Origin: a virus | Virus record (IMG/VR): IMGVR_UViG_3300030329_004607 | Location: 1-52,775 of that record | Length of the DNA stretch: 52,775 nucleotides | Direction: 5' to 3' (one strand) | Shown here: one piece after another, positions 1 through 6,675 of the stretch | How positions within the stretch are numbered: the stretch's first letter is position 1 | How the letters are laid out: each line of letters begins with the position of its first letter | Position numbers and translations under genes: made by a program | The notes under the pieces: model-generated | Told to the model about the DNA's origin: nothing | What the model saw: the letters and a program-made list of their open reading frames with translations, nothing else | Databases searched by the model: none

Positions 1-113
1 CCTATAAAGTGATTCATTAATATCTTCCTCAGCAAAAATCTGATCTTCAGGTGATTTTGCTTGATTCATATACTCCTGATAGAACTTTGCAGGAGTTCCA
101 CTATCAATATAAA
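1..113. repeat. Terminal overlap, left copy
   Basis: These 113 bases are identical to the last 113 bases of the window, and the terminase gene continues in frame across the join. The simplest reading is a circular assembly with a duplicated overlap, giving a unit genome of about 52,662 bp. It lies inside a conserved coding region, so it is probably not a physical terminal repeat; a circularly permuted genome or an assembly-overlap effect is more likely. Confidence 0.95.
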
Positions 114-918
114 ATTGCTTACGTTCTTCTAATTTTGATAATGGCCAACGAGACGGCCAAATAGGTTTGCCATCTTCAATTGCTTTTTGTGTATAAACTT
201 CCCATGAGTACGATTCCCCAGTCTTTTCAGCATCTCTTGCCCCCATGACTAACCCATTTAAGAATGAATCCCAATGGACGATAGTGCCATTACACCACAA
301 GAATCCATTCTTATCAAAATCAATTGCTGGGAAAACAGCTGCAGTTACCCAGTTTTTAATTTGCTGTCTAGCCTCTGGAGTCTTTGTATTTAGTTCAGAT
401 TCAAAATCATCAAGCACCATTCCAGTGAATCGTGTTGATAATTGTTTTTTACCTCTAAGTCGCTGATTAGCTCCCTTTGCTATCATCCTACAGCCATTTG
501 ATAAAGTAAACTCGGCTTTTGTCCATTTGTTCCCTTGCATGTCTCCAAAATAGTAATGTATTGCAGGATTGAGTTCTATATGGTTCATAACCCAAGATAA
601 ATTGTCAATTGCTTGATCTTGTGCCTCACCAATCCATGCTATAAATTCTGGTCTATCTTGAGTGGCAAATAAGAAACGATGAAGAATAGCAGTTGATGCT
701 AATGTTGATTTAGCGTGGTCACGTGGCAAGACAAGTCCAATTTGTTGTTTTGTCTTGTCTAAAAGCAACTTCCCTACCTCTACGTGGAAATCAGGTGTCG
801 CAGAAGCAAGGAAGTCCTGAGGAGAGAAAAGTTTTCCAAAAGTAATAAGATTAGTATGAGCAGCAACTAAGGCTTCTTCATTCTTTGATACATCTCCATT
901 TAAGTTTAAATTAGCCAA
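1..918 (-). CDS. terL: Terminase large subunit, N-terminal part (ATPase); continues at 52662
   Basis: First 306 codons of a 520-residue packaging motor protein that crosses the circle junction. It pumps DNA into the prohead using ATP. A Walker A-like loop PRDHAKST lies at residues 65-72 and the Walker B strand MVLDDFE at 167-173, with D170, D171 and E173 as the acidic triad. The only start upstream of the ATPase motif is a TTG at 918, directly after the TAA of the preceding small gene and with AAGG upstream. The next in-frame ATG would delete the Walker A loop, so the TTG start is preferred. The nuclease half is at 52018-52662. Confidence 0.93.
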   Translation of the reverse strand, partial: MANLNLNGDVSKNEEALVAAHTNLITFGKLFSPQDFLASATPDFHVEVGKLLLDKTKQQIGLVLPRDHAKSTLASTAILHRFLFATQDRPEFIAWIGEAQDQAIDNLSWVMNHIELNPAIHYYFGDMQGNKWTKAEFTLSNGCRMIAKGANQRLRGKKQLSTRFTGMVLDDFESELNTKTPEARQQIKNWVTAAVFPAIDFDKNGFLWCNGTIVHWDSFLNGLVMGARDAEKTGESYSWEVYTQKAIEDGKPIWPSRWPLSKLEERKQFYIDSGTPAKFYQEYMNQAKSPEDQIFAEEDINESLYR

Positions 919-1065
919 TTAATGCCTTGCTATTTCAACAGCCATTGAAACATAGGCATGAACCAATTGCATTATATAATTAACATCACGTAATATTAAA
1001 AATAATATTATTATGATTAAAATCATCCATGCTATTGATATTAGTTTACTTATGTCTATTTTCAT
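919..1065 (-). CDS. Small single-span membrane protein (48 aa)
   Basis: Not recognised as a family. It reads MKIDISKLIS, then a very hydrophobic helix at about residues 8-26, then a short amphipathic tail ending EIARH. Its ATG lies inside the 3' end of the gene at 1046-1285 (20-base overlap), and its TAA directly abuts the TTG start of the large terminase, so it is probably translationally coupled to both. Its position in a row of tiny membrane-protein genes beside the endolysin suggests a lysis role such as holin, antiholin or spanin part; that is inference from context only. Confidence 0.7.
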   Translation of the reverse strand: MKIDISKLISIAWMILIIIILFLILRDVNYIMQLVHAYVSMAVEIARH

Positions 1066-1285
1066 AAATTATGTGTTCACAAACATCTTCTTCACAATCA
1101 TAGTCATCTTTATGTCCAAAATGAAAATGATCTACTTCACAGTACTTTGGGCAAAAATCATACCCAGATACTCTAACCATCAACGTATCCCCACCTCCAA
1201 GTGCCTGTGGCTTTGGTTTTACCCTGTCTGTCTCCCAGGCAATGAATCCAGCCATTAAAATCATGAATAGTGTCTGCGTTAGCAC
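1046..1285 (-). CDS. Small membrane-anchored Cys/His-rich protein (79 aa)
   Basis: Begins with GTG at 1285, which shares a base with the TAG of the upstream gene (TAGTG). An N-terminal hydrophobic stretch at residues 5-17 could be a signal anchor. The rest is hydrophilic with C45, C49, C64 and C69 plus H53, H55, H58 and H71, which looks able to bind metal or form disulfides outside the membrane. There is no lipobox, so a classic outer-membrane spanin is not supported. It lies between two other tiny membrane proteins downstream of the endolysin; a lysis role is plausible but unproven. Confidence 0.65.
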   Translation of the reverse strand: MLTQTLFMILMAGFIAWETDRVKPKPQALGGGDTLMVRVSGYDFCPKYCEVDHFHFGHKDDYDCEEDVCEHIIYENRHK

Positions 1286-1425
1286 TATTTCTTACCATAA
1301 ACGAAAACCCCAATATTTAGACAACCGATTATAAAAACGAACCATGTTCCACCCATATGCCACATGTAGAGATTAAAAAGCCCCACAAATAGATTCAATA
1401 GGCGTAACTTGTCCCTTTTTGTCAC
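1285..1425 (-). CDS. Two-span small membrane protein, holin candidate (46 aa)
   Basis: Starts with GTG overlapping the TGA of the endolysin gene (GTGA), and ends TAGTG overlapping the next start. After a basic N-terminus (MTKRDKLR) there are two hydrophobic segments, about residues 9-22 and 28-43, joined by a short MWHMGGT turn, and a KK end. A small two-helix hairpin with charged ends beside an endolysin fits a class II or III holin. Two other holin-like proteins are encoded at 30874-31335, so the assignment is not unique. Confidence 0.6.
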   Translation of the reverse strand: MTKRDKLRLLNLFVGLFNLYMWHMGGTWFVFIIGCLNIGVFVYGKK

Positions 1426-1811
1426 TTTAATTCAAAATGTACCAGGTCATCAAAGTTATTATCTGATAAATCATTATCTCCATCCCAGTCGCCACCCCAA
1501 CGAATTGGGATGTTCAACCTCCAAGCTACACCTTTAACGAAACCAGCAAAATAACTGAACCGCTCTCTGTCTTCCCAATCAATTGGATATGGTGCAACAT
1601 CAACAGCTATTGATGGTTTTTTGTTATGCTTACCTTTTGGCCACCTTAATTGTGAATTACCTTCAGCGTAAGCCTTATTTTGGTCTTTTTCACCTCTATG
1701 CCCCACCAATATTGAACAATCAAATGCTTTTACTACCTCATTAAAAAGCAATTGCAACTTTTCATCGCAAGTTTTTAGGCGTTTACGAGATGATCTTCCA
1801 AATTTTGCCAT
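1422..1811 (-). CDS. Endolysin, M15-type L-alanyl-D-glutamate (or VanY-like) peptidase
   Basis: 129-residue peptidoglycan hydrolase resembling the T5 and A118-type zinc peptidases. Visible features are GHRG near residues 37-40, the zinc ligands H62 (in GKHN) and D71 (in AVDVAPYP), and the final ligand H125 in VHFEL. No signal peptide is seen, so release through a holin is expected. The ATG overlaps the stop of the zinc-ribbon gene (TAATG). The gene sits between the small and large terminase genes together with several small membrane-protein genes, which makes a compact lysis cassette. Confidence 0.88.
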   Translation of the reverse strand: MAKFGRSSRKRLKTCDEKLQLLFNEVVKAFDCSILVGHRGEKDQNKAYAEGNSQLRWPKGKHNKKPSIAVDVAPYPIDWEDRERFSYFAGFVKGVAWRLNIPIRWGGDWDGDNDLSDNNFDDLVHFELK

Positions 1812-2026
1812 TATGCATCTCCTCTTTGTCCATCTTTTCCCATGAACTTTGTTAAATGGTTATCAGTATCAAATTCAGACTCACAATGAGGGCAAAGCCA
1901 ACCAATAACTTCGTCATAATCACCAAGTAAGCCCACTCTTTGAGTATAGGTGTCATCTAAGTACAAATCTTCCTTGCAAATTGGACAAGGATCAACAATT
2001 TCACTCTTCTGAGTCTTTTTCGACAT
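1811..2026 (-). CDS. Zinc-ribbon protein (71 aa)
   Basis: A small acidic protein with CPIC at residues 14-17 and CPHC at 45-48, a treble-clef or zinc-ribbon arrangement. The preferred start is the ATG at 2026, which overlaps the last eight codons of the small terminase gene. A longer frame opens at 2089 but would overlap terS by almost 90 bases. No catalytic motif is visible. Zinc-ribbon proteins next to terminase genes may help DNA recognition or folding; here that is only inference. Confidence 0.7.
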   Translation of the reverse strand: MSKKTQKSEIVDPCPICKEDLYLDDTYTQRVGLLGDYDEVIGWLCPHCESEFDTDNHLTKFMGKDGQRGDA

Positions 2027-2765
2027 GTGCGATGAGCTCTGGCTCTCCATGTTTTTTAACTCCTTCCAGCTGCTCAGGTGAAAAACCAACCCAAGCTGTG
2101 ACTTGTTCTGTCTTTTTGTCTTCAGTATCGAATAAACCTAACATTTTAGCTAAACTATCAAGAGCTTTAAGCTTATGGGTGTCATTTTCAGCCATATCAG
2201 CAATTGTCTTGTATCTTTCGACAACATACTCTGGAGTAGCATCATGTTCTTTGAGTACTGCAAGAATCTCTTTTCTAACCATTTTTTGAATTGTCTCCGT
2301 TTTTAGAAGTTTTTCTGTTCTCCTCTTTATGTAATTCTCATTTTTAGCATCAGGGTACGCCATTTTGTATGCATCAAGGATTTTTACACCACTAGCCACA
2401 TATCTAGCAAATAACAGTTCTTTGGAATTCCGCCCACGTTTATTGAATTCTTGTTGGCTAATGTTCTTTCCAGAGAATGTGTATATGTTTTCAGCTATAC
2501 CATCATCACCCAGCATTTCTTTATTCATGTCCTCAGCAAGGAATGTTCCGCAAACAGTGCGGACACAGGAAAAAGTCTTACTTCCTCTTTTTAATTTAGA
2601 TTTTTTTAGGATTTGACACACAAAACCATCATCAGTAAATACCCACTCACCCTCATCACCATGTCTCCAGTTATGACGGACAGGTATACTTGGATGGTGA
2701 ACAGCGAATTCTCCTTTGTTATCAAATAGATAGTGCTTTGTGTTTTTTATTTCTTTGAAATCCAT
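2001..2765 (-). CDS. terS: Terminase small subunit
   Basis: 254 residues. The central part (about 116-165) matches the Terminase_2-type helix-turn-helix, with the typical YVASG, DAYKMAYPDA and KLLKTETIQKMV pattern, followed by helical oligomerisation segments to about 212. It should recognise the packaging site and hand DNA to the large subunit. The first 110 residues are an unusual extension with several cysteines. No Shine-Dalgarno sequence is seen before the ATG at 2765. It is the first gene of the late arm, ahead of the lysis genes and terL. Confidence 0.8.
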   Translation of the reverse strand: MDFKEIKNTKHYLFDNKGEFAVHHPSIPVRHNWRHGDEGEWVFTDDGFVCQILKKSKLKRGSKTFSCVRTVCGTFLAEDMNKEMLGDDGIAENIYTFSGKNISQQEFNKRGRNSKELLFARYVASGVKILDAYKMAYPDAKNENYIKRRTEKLLKTETIQKMVRKEILAVLKEHDATPEYVVERYKTIADMAENDTHKLKALDSLAKMLGLFDTEDKKTEQVTAWVGFSPEQLEGVKKHGEPELIAHVEKDSEE

Positions 2766-2807
2766 GGTAAAATATACGTCAGTTTTTTAAATTTTACAAA
2801 TTTCCTG

Positions 2808-2912
2808 CTTTATATAATATATAGTATATAATATATAATATATAATAAAGTTCCTTTAATACAGTTTATATTGCTGAACAGTGTGCAAGAGATCACAAAA
2901 GTTGAAAAAAAT
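2808..2912 (+). pseudogene. Decayed partial copy of the Cas4-like nuclease gene
   Basis: About 100 bases resemble 9753-9860 within the nuclease gene. The core at 2855-2888 matches with 31 of 34 identical bases, and both copies follow a TATA/AATA-rich tract. Read in the nuclease frame, the fragment gives FNTVYIAEQCARD against FNTVNIAEQSAKE; the substitutions are largely conservative. A one-base deletion near 2850 and a TGA after AEQCARDHKS break the frame. It looks like a remnant of a duplicated or replaced nuclease gene. Confidence 0.7.
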
Positions 2913-3062
2913 GTCCGTTTTCAAAAAAATTGGATTAGAATGAGTGCAGTCCTTTCTTTATCCGCATACACCCCCAAACCTTTCCCTCTAGGGTTACGAA
3001 TTTAGTTGAAATTTTCGTTTAATTATAATATTAGTTGCTTTTTGCGTGTAATTTGATGAAAG

Positions 3063-3091
3063 GAAACAAAAAACCGCCCATTTAGGCGGTT
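3063..3091 (-). terminator. Intrinsic terminator of the small divergent operon
   Basis: On the minus strand, AACCGCC pairs with GGCGGTT around a six-base loop and is followed by a run of six T. It lies about 100 bases downstream of the stop of the coiled-coil gene at 3192, so it ends that three-gene operon before the terminase region. Confidence 0.85.
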
Positions 3092-3191
3092 TAATGTTTT
3101 AGTGTGTTAATGTGTCAATGTGATTGAATGCGAGGCTTTAAATACCTTATGCATACGCAAACAATATAATGCGTATTAATACCCACTTACA

Positions 3192-3821
3192 TCACAAGTT
3201 ATCATTATCAATAATACATAGAGCGTTATCTTCATTTAGCATTAAATCACCTAATGCACCATCATTCATTTCATATTTATCAAGCATAAAAAACCATACT
3301 TTATTTTGGTTTGGGTTATGCTCAAAAAACTCATCCGCTTCCTTTTTATATTCCTTTGGTATTCTATCTTGATGCAACTTGATAGCCTTATGATTTAACT
3401 CATGCTTTAACTCTTTGTTTTCGGTTTCTTTTAATTCATTCGCAAGTTTCCAATCATCAATCTCATTATCTTTCTTTTTTATTATCTCTTTATTTTTATC
3501 CGCTAGCCATTTATTATCTTTATTCAATGACTTGATGTCATCCTCTTGGTCTACAACCGCAAGTTTTAACTCTTTAACTTGTTGTTTTAACTTTATATTT
3601 TCCTCTTTTATTTCGGCTTTCTTTACGTATGCATCCGCTAAAAATACTTGCTTTTCCGCTTTTATTCTTTTTAACTCTTTTATTTCATCTTTTAGTTTAT
3701 CAATACATTCAACATAATCAACGTGACCATCTTCCGCAATGCTTAACTCGTTTCTTAATACATCGATAACATCCCATAAATATCTATTGTTTTCTACTTT
3801 CTTTATTGATTGAAATTTCAT
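3192..3821 (-). CDS. Coiled-coil protein (209 aa), function unknown
   Basis: Not recognised. Residues about 40-155 are almost continuous heptads rich in Lys and Glu (for example KLKDEIKELKRIKAEKQ), which predicts a long coiled coil. The last 55 residues look globular (YKKEADEFFEHNPNQNKVWFF). No membrane segment or enzyme motif is seen. It is the third gene of a minus-strand operon with the two small genes at 3824-4176 and ends before a terminator, so it is transcribed away from the early arm. A DNA- or protein-binding accessory role is possible. Confidence 0.75.
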   Translation of the reverse strand: MKFQSIKKVENNRYLWDVIDVLRNELSIAEDGHVDYVECIDKLKDEIKELKRIKAEKQVFLADAYVKKAEIKEENIKLKQQVKELKLAVVDQEDDIKSLNKDNKWLADKNKEIIKKKDNEIDDWKLANELKETENKELKHELNHKAIKLHQDRIPKEYKKEADEFFEHNPNQNKVWFFMLDKYEMNDGALGDLMLNEDNALCIIDNDNL

Positions 3822-3823
3822 TA

Positions 3824-4000
3824 TTAATCATCCTTTCTATTTATAAAATTAATAAACCTTGAAGAATCAAAGTTTGAATTGTCTTGTCTAAATATTACAA
3901 TTAAATCATTTATTAAACTTGATTTACTAACACAATCGGAGCATTGTTCGTTGTCACGTATAGCATTAGCAAACTTTATAAAATGCTTTCTTGTCATCAT
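3824..4000 (-). CDS. Short conserved phage-type protein (58 aa)
   Basis: Begins MMTRKHFIKFANAIRDN and ends with an FDSSRFINFIN motif. It resembles the very common short phage and plasmid proteins of the pattern MTRKHF...AIRD...DNPxFDxxRFxxAC, whose function is unknown. A Shine-Dalgarno GAGGAGG precedes the start. It lies two bases downstream of the 57-residue gene and three bases upstream of the coiled-coil gene, so the three form one operon. Confidence 0.7.
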   Translation of the reverse strand: MMTRKHFIKFANAIRDNEQCSDCVSKSSLINDLIVIFRQDNSNFDSSRFINFINRKDD

Positions 4001-4002
4001 AA

Positions 4003-4176
4003 TTACACCTCCTCGTTTATAGTTTCTAAATATTCGTCTAAATCTCTTCGTTCACTTATTACATCATTTAAATTAATCTCTTCACCATCTACAATTATAA
4101 ACATATCATCATCGTCATTTATTGTAAATTGATAGTTGTTTAATGTTTCTAAGTAATTAATATTATTGAGTTTCAT
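4003..4176 (-). CDS. Small acidic protein (57 aa)
   Basis: First gene of the divergent operon. It starts MKLNNINYLETLNNYQFTINDDDDMFIIVDGEEINLNDVI and is strongly acidic, with no membrane segment. AAAGGA lies seven bases before the ATG. The length and charge would suit a small regulator or inhibitor, but no homologue is recognised. Confidence 0.65.
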   Translation of the reverse strand: MKLNNINYLETLNNYQFTINDDDDMFIIVDGEEINLNDVISERRDLDEYLETINEEV

Positions 4177-4407
4177 TTTATTCCTTTCATTTAATTAATT
4201 GGTTAATCAAATATATAACATATTGTTAATATAAAAATACATTTATTTTTTAATTATAAATAATACTTGCATATGATATTTATTTAATGTATTATTACTC
4301 GTTCGCTTTTTGACAAAGAGAGATTATTAAGGGAAAGTAGTTAGGAAAGATATGCTCTTAATAATGGATAAAATCACTCATAATAATAAAGTAAAGGAAA
4401 GAAAATA
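4177..4407. promoter_or_regulatory. Divergent control region
   Basis: 231 bases, extremely AT-rich, between the minus-strand operon and the early plus-strand arm. It contains the good early promoter described separately and a longer AT block (4197-4262) that probably holds the promoter of the minus operon, though no clean -35/-10 pair stands out for that strand. The AT content would also suit an origin, but no iterons are visible. Confidence 0.55.
4267..4295 (+). promoter_or_regulatory. Sigma70-type early promoter
   Basis: TTGCAT at 4267-4272, a 17-base spacer and TATTAT at 4290-4295, about 110 bases before the first early gene. It is the best host-type promoter in the region and faces the whole early arm. 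Because the phage encodes no RNA polymerase, early transcription should depend on host sigma factor. Confidence 0.6.
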
Positions 4408-4824
4408 ATGAAAGATTATAGTAAATTACTTGGTTTTGAGAAGAAAGCATCTTCAAGGGGTATAAGAACAAATTTAACTCTTGAAGGTAAAATCACAAAA
4501 CGTCTTGGGGAAGTTATAAGGGAAACATTAACAAGTGAATTTTCCGAGTATTTCCACGAAATTGATTCAACTACAATGATGAAACAGGACAAAGATGGTA
4601 ACTTACAAGATATTACTGATGATAGTGGATATAGAGTTTTAATCCCACTAAATGAAAAAGTAACTCTTCGTAATGGTAAAAACAAAGAAGTTTTAGCCAA
4701 TGCGGTTCGTGTAGGTGATCCACAAGTTTATCTCAAAGGTATTAAGCATTGGGTTTGTGAGTACATTAAATTAAATGGTAAAACTCATACATTCAAAGAT
4801 GGTAAACTAACTCAAACAAAGTAA
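4408..4824 (+). CDS. Early protein of unknown function (138 aa)
   Basis: First gene of the early arm, with AAAGGAAAG seven bases before the ATG. It is a basic, mixed alpha/beta protein with no membrane segment. The C-terminal half (VLIPLNEKVTLRNGKNKEVLANAVRVG) looks beta-rich. It is followed at once by a strong terminator, so it is its own transcription unit, as often seen for phage proteins made in large amounts early in infection. No family is recognised. Confidence 0.75.
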   Translation: MKDYSKLLGFEKKASSRGIRTNLTLEGKITKRLGEVIRETLTSEFSEYFHEIDSTTMMKQDKDGNLQDITDDSGYRVLIPLNEKVTLRNGKNKEVLANAVRVGDPQVYLKGIKHWVCEYIKLNGKTHTFKDGKLTQTK

Positions 4825-4855
4825 TATTAGCCAAGTAGTACAATAAACCAACAAG

Positions 4856-4887
4856 CCCCTACTGATACAAATCGGTAGGGGTTTTTT
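4856..4887 (+). terminator. Intrinsic terminator after the first early gene
   Basis: CCCCTAC pairs with GTAGGGG, extended by a T-G and a GAT/ATC pairing around an ACAA loop, followed by six T. It is a strong rho-independent terminator 31 bases after the stop at 4824. It implies read-through, antitermination or an unseen second promoter for the genes beyond. Confidence 0.9.
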
Positions 4888-4934
4888 GTTAATAAAATTT
4901 TATTATTATTAAACCACAAAGGAAAGGAAAAGAG

Positions 4935-5093
4935 ATGAGTAACTCAATGTTTGCTGAATTTCATAGTTCAGATGAATACAAAGAAGCATACAAGTCAGTA
5001 ATGGATAATACCATTAAAGATAAACAATTTGAACTTGTAGTGTTTATTGAAAGATTGAGAGCAACATTAATAACTGAAAGGAAAGGAGAGTGA
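4935..5093 (+). CDS. Small protein of unknown function (52 aa)
   Basis: MSNSMFAEFHSSDEYKEAYK followed by a helix LVVFIERLRATLITERKGE. The helical content is high, with no membrane segment. A doubled AAGGAAAGGA precedes the ATG, a ribosome-site style repeated before several early genes here (4391, 4914, 5077, 5477). It ends one base before the ATG of the next gene. Confidence 0.6.
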   Translation: MSNSMFAEFHSSDEYKEAYKSVMDNTIKDKQFELVVFIERLRATLITERKGE

Positions 5094-5094
5094 T

Positions 5095-5403
5095 ATGCCT
5101 GCTTCACCAATAGGAGTAAAATTAAAAGATTATCCAATCAGATGGAAATGGAAACAGAAGGTAATAATACCTGATGAAAATACAAGTACATTCTTTAAAA
5201 TATGGTATGAAGAAAAAGGTGGTGCTGAAAAGAATGACTGGTATGCTTGGTTAATGTGGTGTCCATTTGATGAGCATGGAGTTGATAACTGGGGACACGT
5301 AGAAGAACTGACAAGGGAATCAATAGATATATTAAATACTATTGAAATGGTATTTGATATCAGTTTTCATGACAAAGTAATGGAAGAACTACCATCTGAG
5401 TGA
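5095..5403 (+). CDS. Trp-rich small protein of unknown function (102 aa)
   Basis: Unusually rich in tryptophan, with RWKWKQKV, WYAWLMW and NWGHVEE, and acidic at the C-terminus. It shares the DWYAW and DNWG flavour of the 104-residue protein at 5707 (DWKWYLMNMKDETGDYAWGIVKG), so the two may be distant relatives. GGAGAG precedes the ATG. No known family is recognised. Confidence 0.7.
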   Translation: MPASPIGVKLKDYPIRWKWKQKVIIPDENTSTFFKIWYEEKGGAEKNDWYAWLMWCPFDEHGVDNWGHVEELTRESIDILNTIEMVFDISFHDKVMEELPSE

Positions 5404-5413
5404 TGGAGGAAGA

Positions 5414-5463
5414 GCAGGGGGTTAACAGATGAAATGCATTTGCTAGGTTTGTTAGCCCTCTGC
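5414..5463 (+). ncRNA. Long intercistronic RNA hairpin
   Basis: A 14-bp stem, GCAGGGGGTTAACA with TGTTAGCCCTCTGC, paired throughout with two G-U pairs, closes a 22-base loop containing the palindrome AAATGCATTT. Only a weak T stretch follows, so it is not a clean terminator. It starts 10 bases after the stop of the Trp-rich gene and may protect, process or attenuate the early mRNA. Confidence 0.6.
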
Positions 5464-5494
5464 ATTTATTTAACTAAAAAGGAAAGGAAAGGCA

Positions 5495-5554
5495 ATGGAA
5501 AGTAACTGTAATGCTAAAAGAATATCAAATGAAAGGATAACAAATGGAAAATAA
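5495..5554 (+). CDS. Possible 19-residue leader peptide
   Basis: MESNCNAKRISNERITNGK, preceded by a strong AAAGGAAAGG site and overlapping the start of the next gene by 11 bases. It lies just after the long hairpin. It may be a coupling or leader peptide, or chance. Confidence 0.3.
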   Translation: MESNCNAKRISNERITNGK

Positions 5555-5723
5555 ATACATCAATCTGCCAATATCAAATGATATGCAGGTACAAGTTAAA
5601 GTAGAACATGAGGGCATTGTTGTAGATGTCTTTAAACAGGAAGAAATAATAGCAACAACATATAAGTTTTTTCATGAATTAGGAATAAATGTAAAGGAGA
5701 TGACAGATGAAACTATTAACTAA
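5544..5723 (+). CDS. Small conserved-type early protein (59 aa)
   Basis: MENKYINLPISNDMQVQVKVEHEGIVVDVF and a helical C-terminal half (IATTYKFFHELGIN). The N-terminal beta pattern VQVKVEHEGIVVDV resembles small phage proteins annotated only as hypothetical. GAAAGGA precedes the ATG. Its last 17 bases overlap the start of the next gene, so translation is probably coupled. Confidence 0.6.
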   Translation: MENKYINLPISNDMQVQVKVEHEGIVVDVFKQEEIIATTYKFFHELGINVKEMTDETIN

Positions 5724-6021
5724 AGAAGTAATAAAGAAAGCAACAAAACAATATACCAAAGGCTCTGACATGGATGAGCAGATGGTAGTAGCCAAGTTCT
5801 TTGATGCTTGGGGTGACTGGAAATGGTATCTAATGAATATGAAGGATGAAACTGGTGACTATGCTTGGGGTATAGTTAAAGGTTTTGATGTAGAGATAGG
5901 TTCATTCAGTTTAACAGAACTTAAACAGGTTCTTGGACTAAGACTTGAACGTGATATGTATTTTGAGCCAATGAAGGCATCTGATGTATTTAATAAACTA
6001 AACAAAGGGGAGCATGTGTAA
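5707..6021 (+). CDS. Early protein of unknown function (104 aa)
   Basis: Contains FFDAWGDWKWYLMN and GDYAWGIVKGFDVEIGSFSLTELKQV. The aromatic pattern around residues 34-60 is reminiscent of small phage DUF2958-like proteins that follow DWYVTEG-type motifs, but I am not certain. AAAGGAG lies at the correct distance from the ATG. It ends TAATG, overlapping the next start. Confidence 0.65.
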   Translation: MKLLTKEVIKKATKQYTKGSDMDEQMVVAKFFDAWGDWKWYLMNMKDETGDYAWGIVKGFDVEIGSFSLTELKQVLGLRLERDMYFEPMKASDVFNKLNKGEHV

Positions 6022-6233
6022 TGATAATAGATAACCCAAATCATATAGAACTGTATAGAATGATGGTACAACGTCAAGCACTTAAACTACAGATGAAAGG
6101 AATAAAGACAAGAGGTAGGTCTGCTTATTCTTTGATTAAAGAGCAGTATGGTCTTAAAGGTAATATTGCTAAAGTGTATGAGCAGTTCACTATAATAATA
6201 GAAAAAGCCAAACAAATAGAAAGGATGTTTTAA
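6021..6233 (+). CDS. Small basic helical protein (70 aa)
   Basis: MIIDNPNHIELYRMMVQRQALKLQMKGIKTRGRSAYSLIKEQYGLKGNIAKVYEQF. It is basic and all-helical, and the pattern of aligned R/K residues would suit nucleic-acid binding. It overlaps the previous stop by one base (TAATG) with AAAGGGGAG upstream. Short phage proteins of this kind usually have no assigned function. Confidence 0.65.
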   Translation: MIIDNPNHIELYRMMVQRQALKLQMKGIKTRGRSAYSLIKEQYGLKGNIAKVYEQFTIIIEKAKQIERMF

Positions 6234-6234
6234 A

Positions 6235-6675
6235 ATGAATATAAAAGATAAGATGTTTAAGATATTAAAAGATACAAGAGATTGGTATGCAGAAGACCCA
6301 AAAGGAAGAAGGTCTTTAGATAAAGATGGGAACTGCCTATTTACTTGGGGAAAAAATCACTGCGCAGTTGGTAGATATTTAAAATCAAAATATCAAATTG
6401 AGAACTGGCGTGATAACAATGAATCTGTTAATGAATTAACTGATGACAGTTTAGAAGAAGGTTGTTATAATATAGACTGGGCTCTACGTGATGAGGTTCA
6501 TGGACTTGACCCAGACTTTTGGACACATATCCAAGAATTCCATGACACCAGACATTACTGGCATACTAAAACTGAAAACTGGGACAATGAAACTGATAAA
6601 GGATTATCTTTTCATGGTAAAGATAAATATTATGAAATTCTAAGTAACATAACAGATGGTAAATATGATGAATGA
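6235..6675 (+). CDS. Conserved-type phage protein of unknown function (146 aa)
   Basis: The core NHCAVGRYLKSKYQIENW, followed by a CYNIDWALRDEVHGLDPDFWTHIQEFHD block, resembles a widespread phage hypothetical family with a CAVGRY motif and a C-terminal FW...LQ.LHD..W motif. No enzymatic role is known to me. It is acidic and aromatic-rich. AAAGGATG precedes the ATG, which is one base after the previous stop. Confidence 0.7.
   Translation: MNIKDKMFKILKDTRDWYAEDPKGRRSLDKDGNCLFTWGKNHCAVGRYLKSKYQIENWRDNNESVNELTDDSLEEGCYNIDWALRDEVHGLDPDFWTHIQEFHDTRHYWHTKTENWDNETDKGLSFHGKDKYYEILSNITDGKYDE

Larger units (their letters stand above)
2766..3191. other. Non-coding region upstream of the terminase operon
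   Basis: 426 bases without a gene. From left to right it holds a possible minus-strand promoter (TTGTAA, 17-base spacer, TATATT) ending just before the terS start, a TATA-rich tract at 2811-2848, a decayed fragment of the nuclease gene (2808-2912), about 150 bases with nothing I recognise, and the terminator of the divergent small operon (3063-3091). A packaging site or late promoter is likely to be here by position, but no specific motif proves it. Confidence 0.5.

Noticed and set aside
1-113. Exact terminal repeat as a physical direct terminal repeat used in packaging
   Set aside because: It is only 113 bases, lies in the middle of terL and the gene continues through it, which fits an assembly overlap of a circular molecule better.
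2749-2795. TTGTAA-17-TATATT before the small terminase as a leaderless-transcript promoter
   Set aside because: The expected transcription start would fall within the ATG itself, and the -35 is poor; kept only as a possible promoter within the non-coding entry.
2811-2850. TATA repeats as an origin of replication
   Set aside because: The tract has a parallel in the nuclease gene and no iterons or initiator gene are nearby, so an origin cannot be supported.
3151-3176. ATACGC...GCGTAT inverted repeat near 3152-3175
   Set aside because: Only a six-base stem with a 12-base loop and no T run; too weak to call an operator or terminator.
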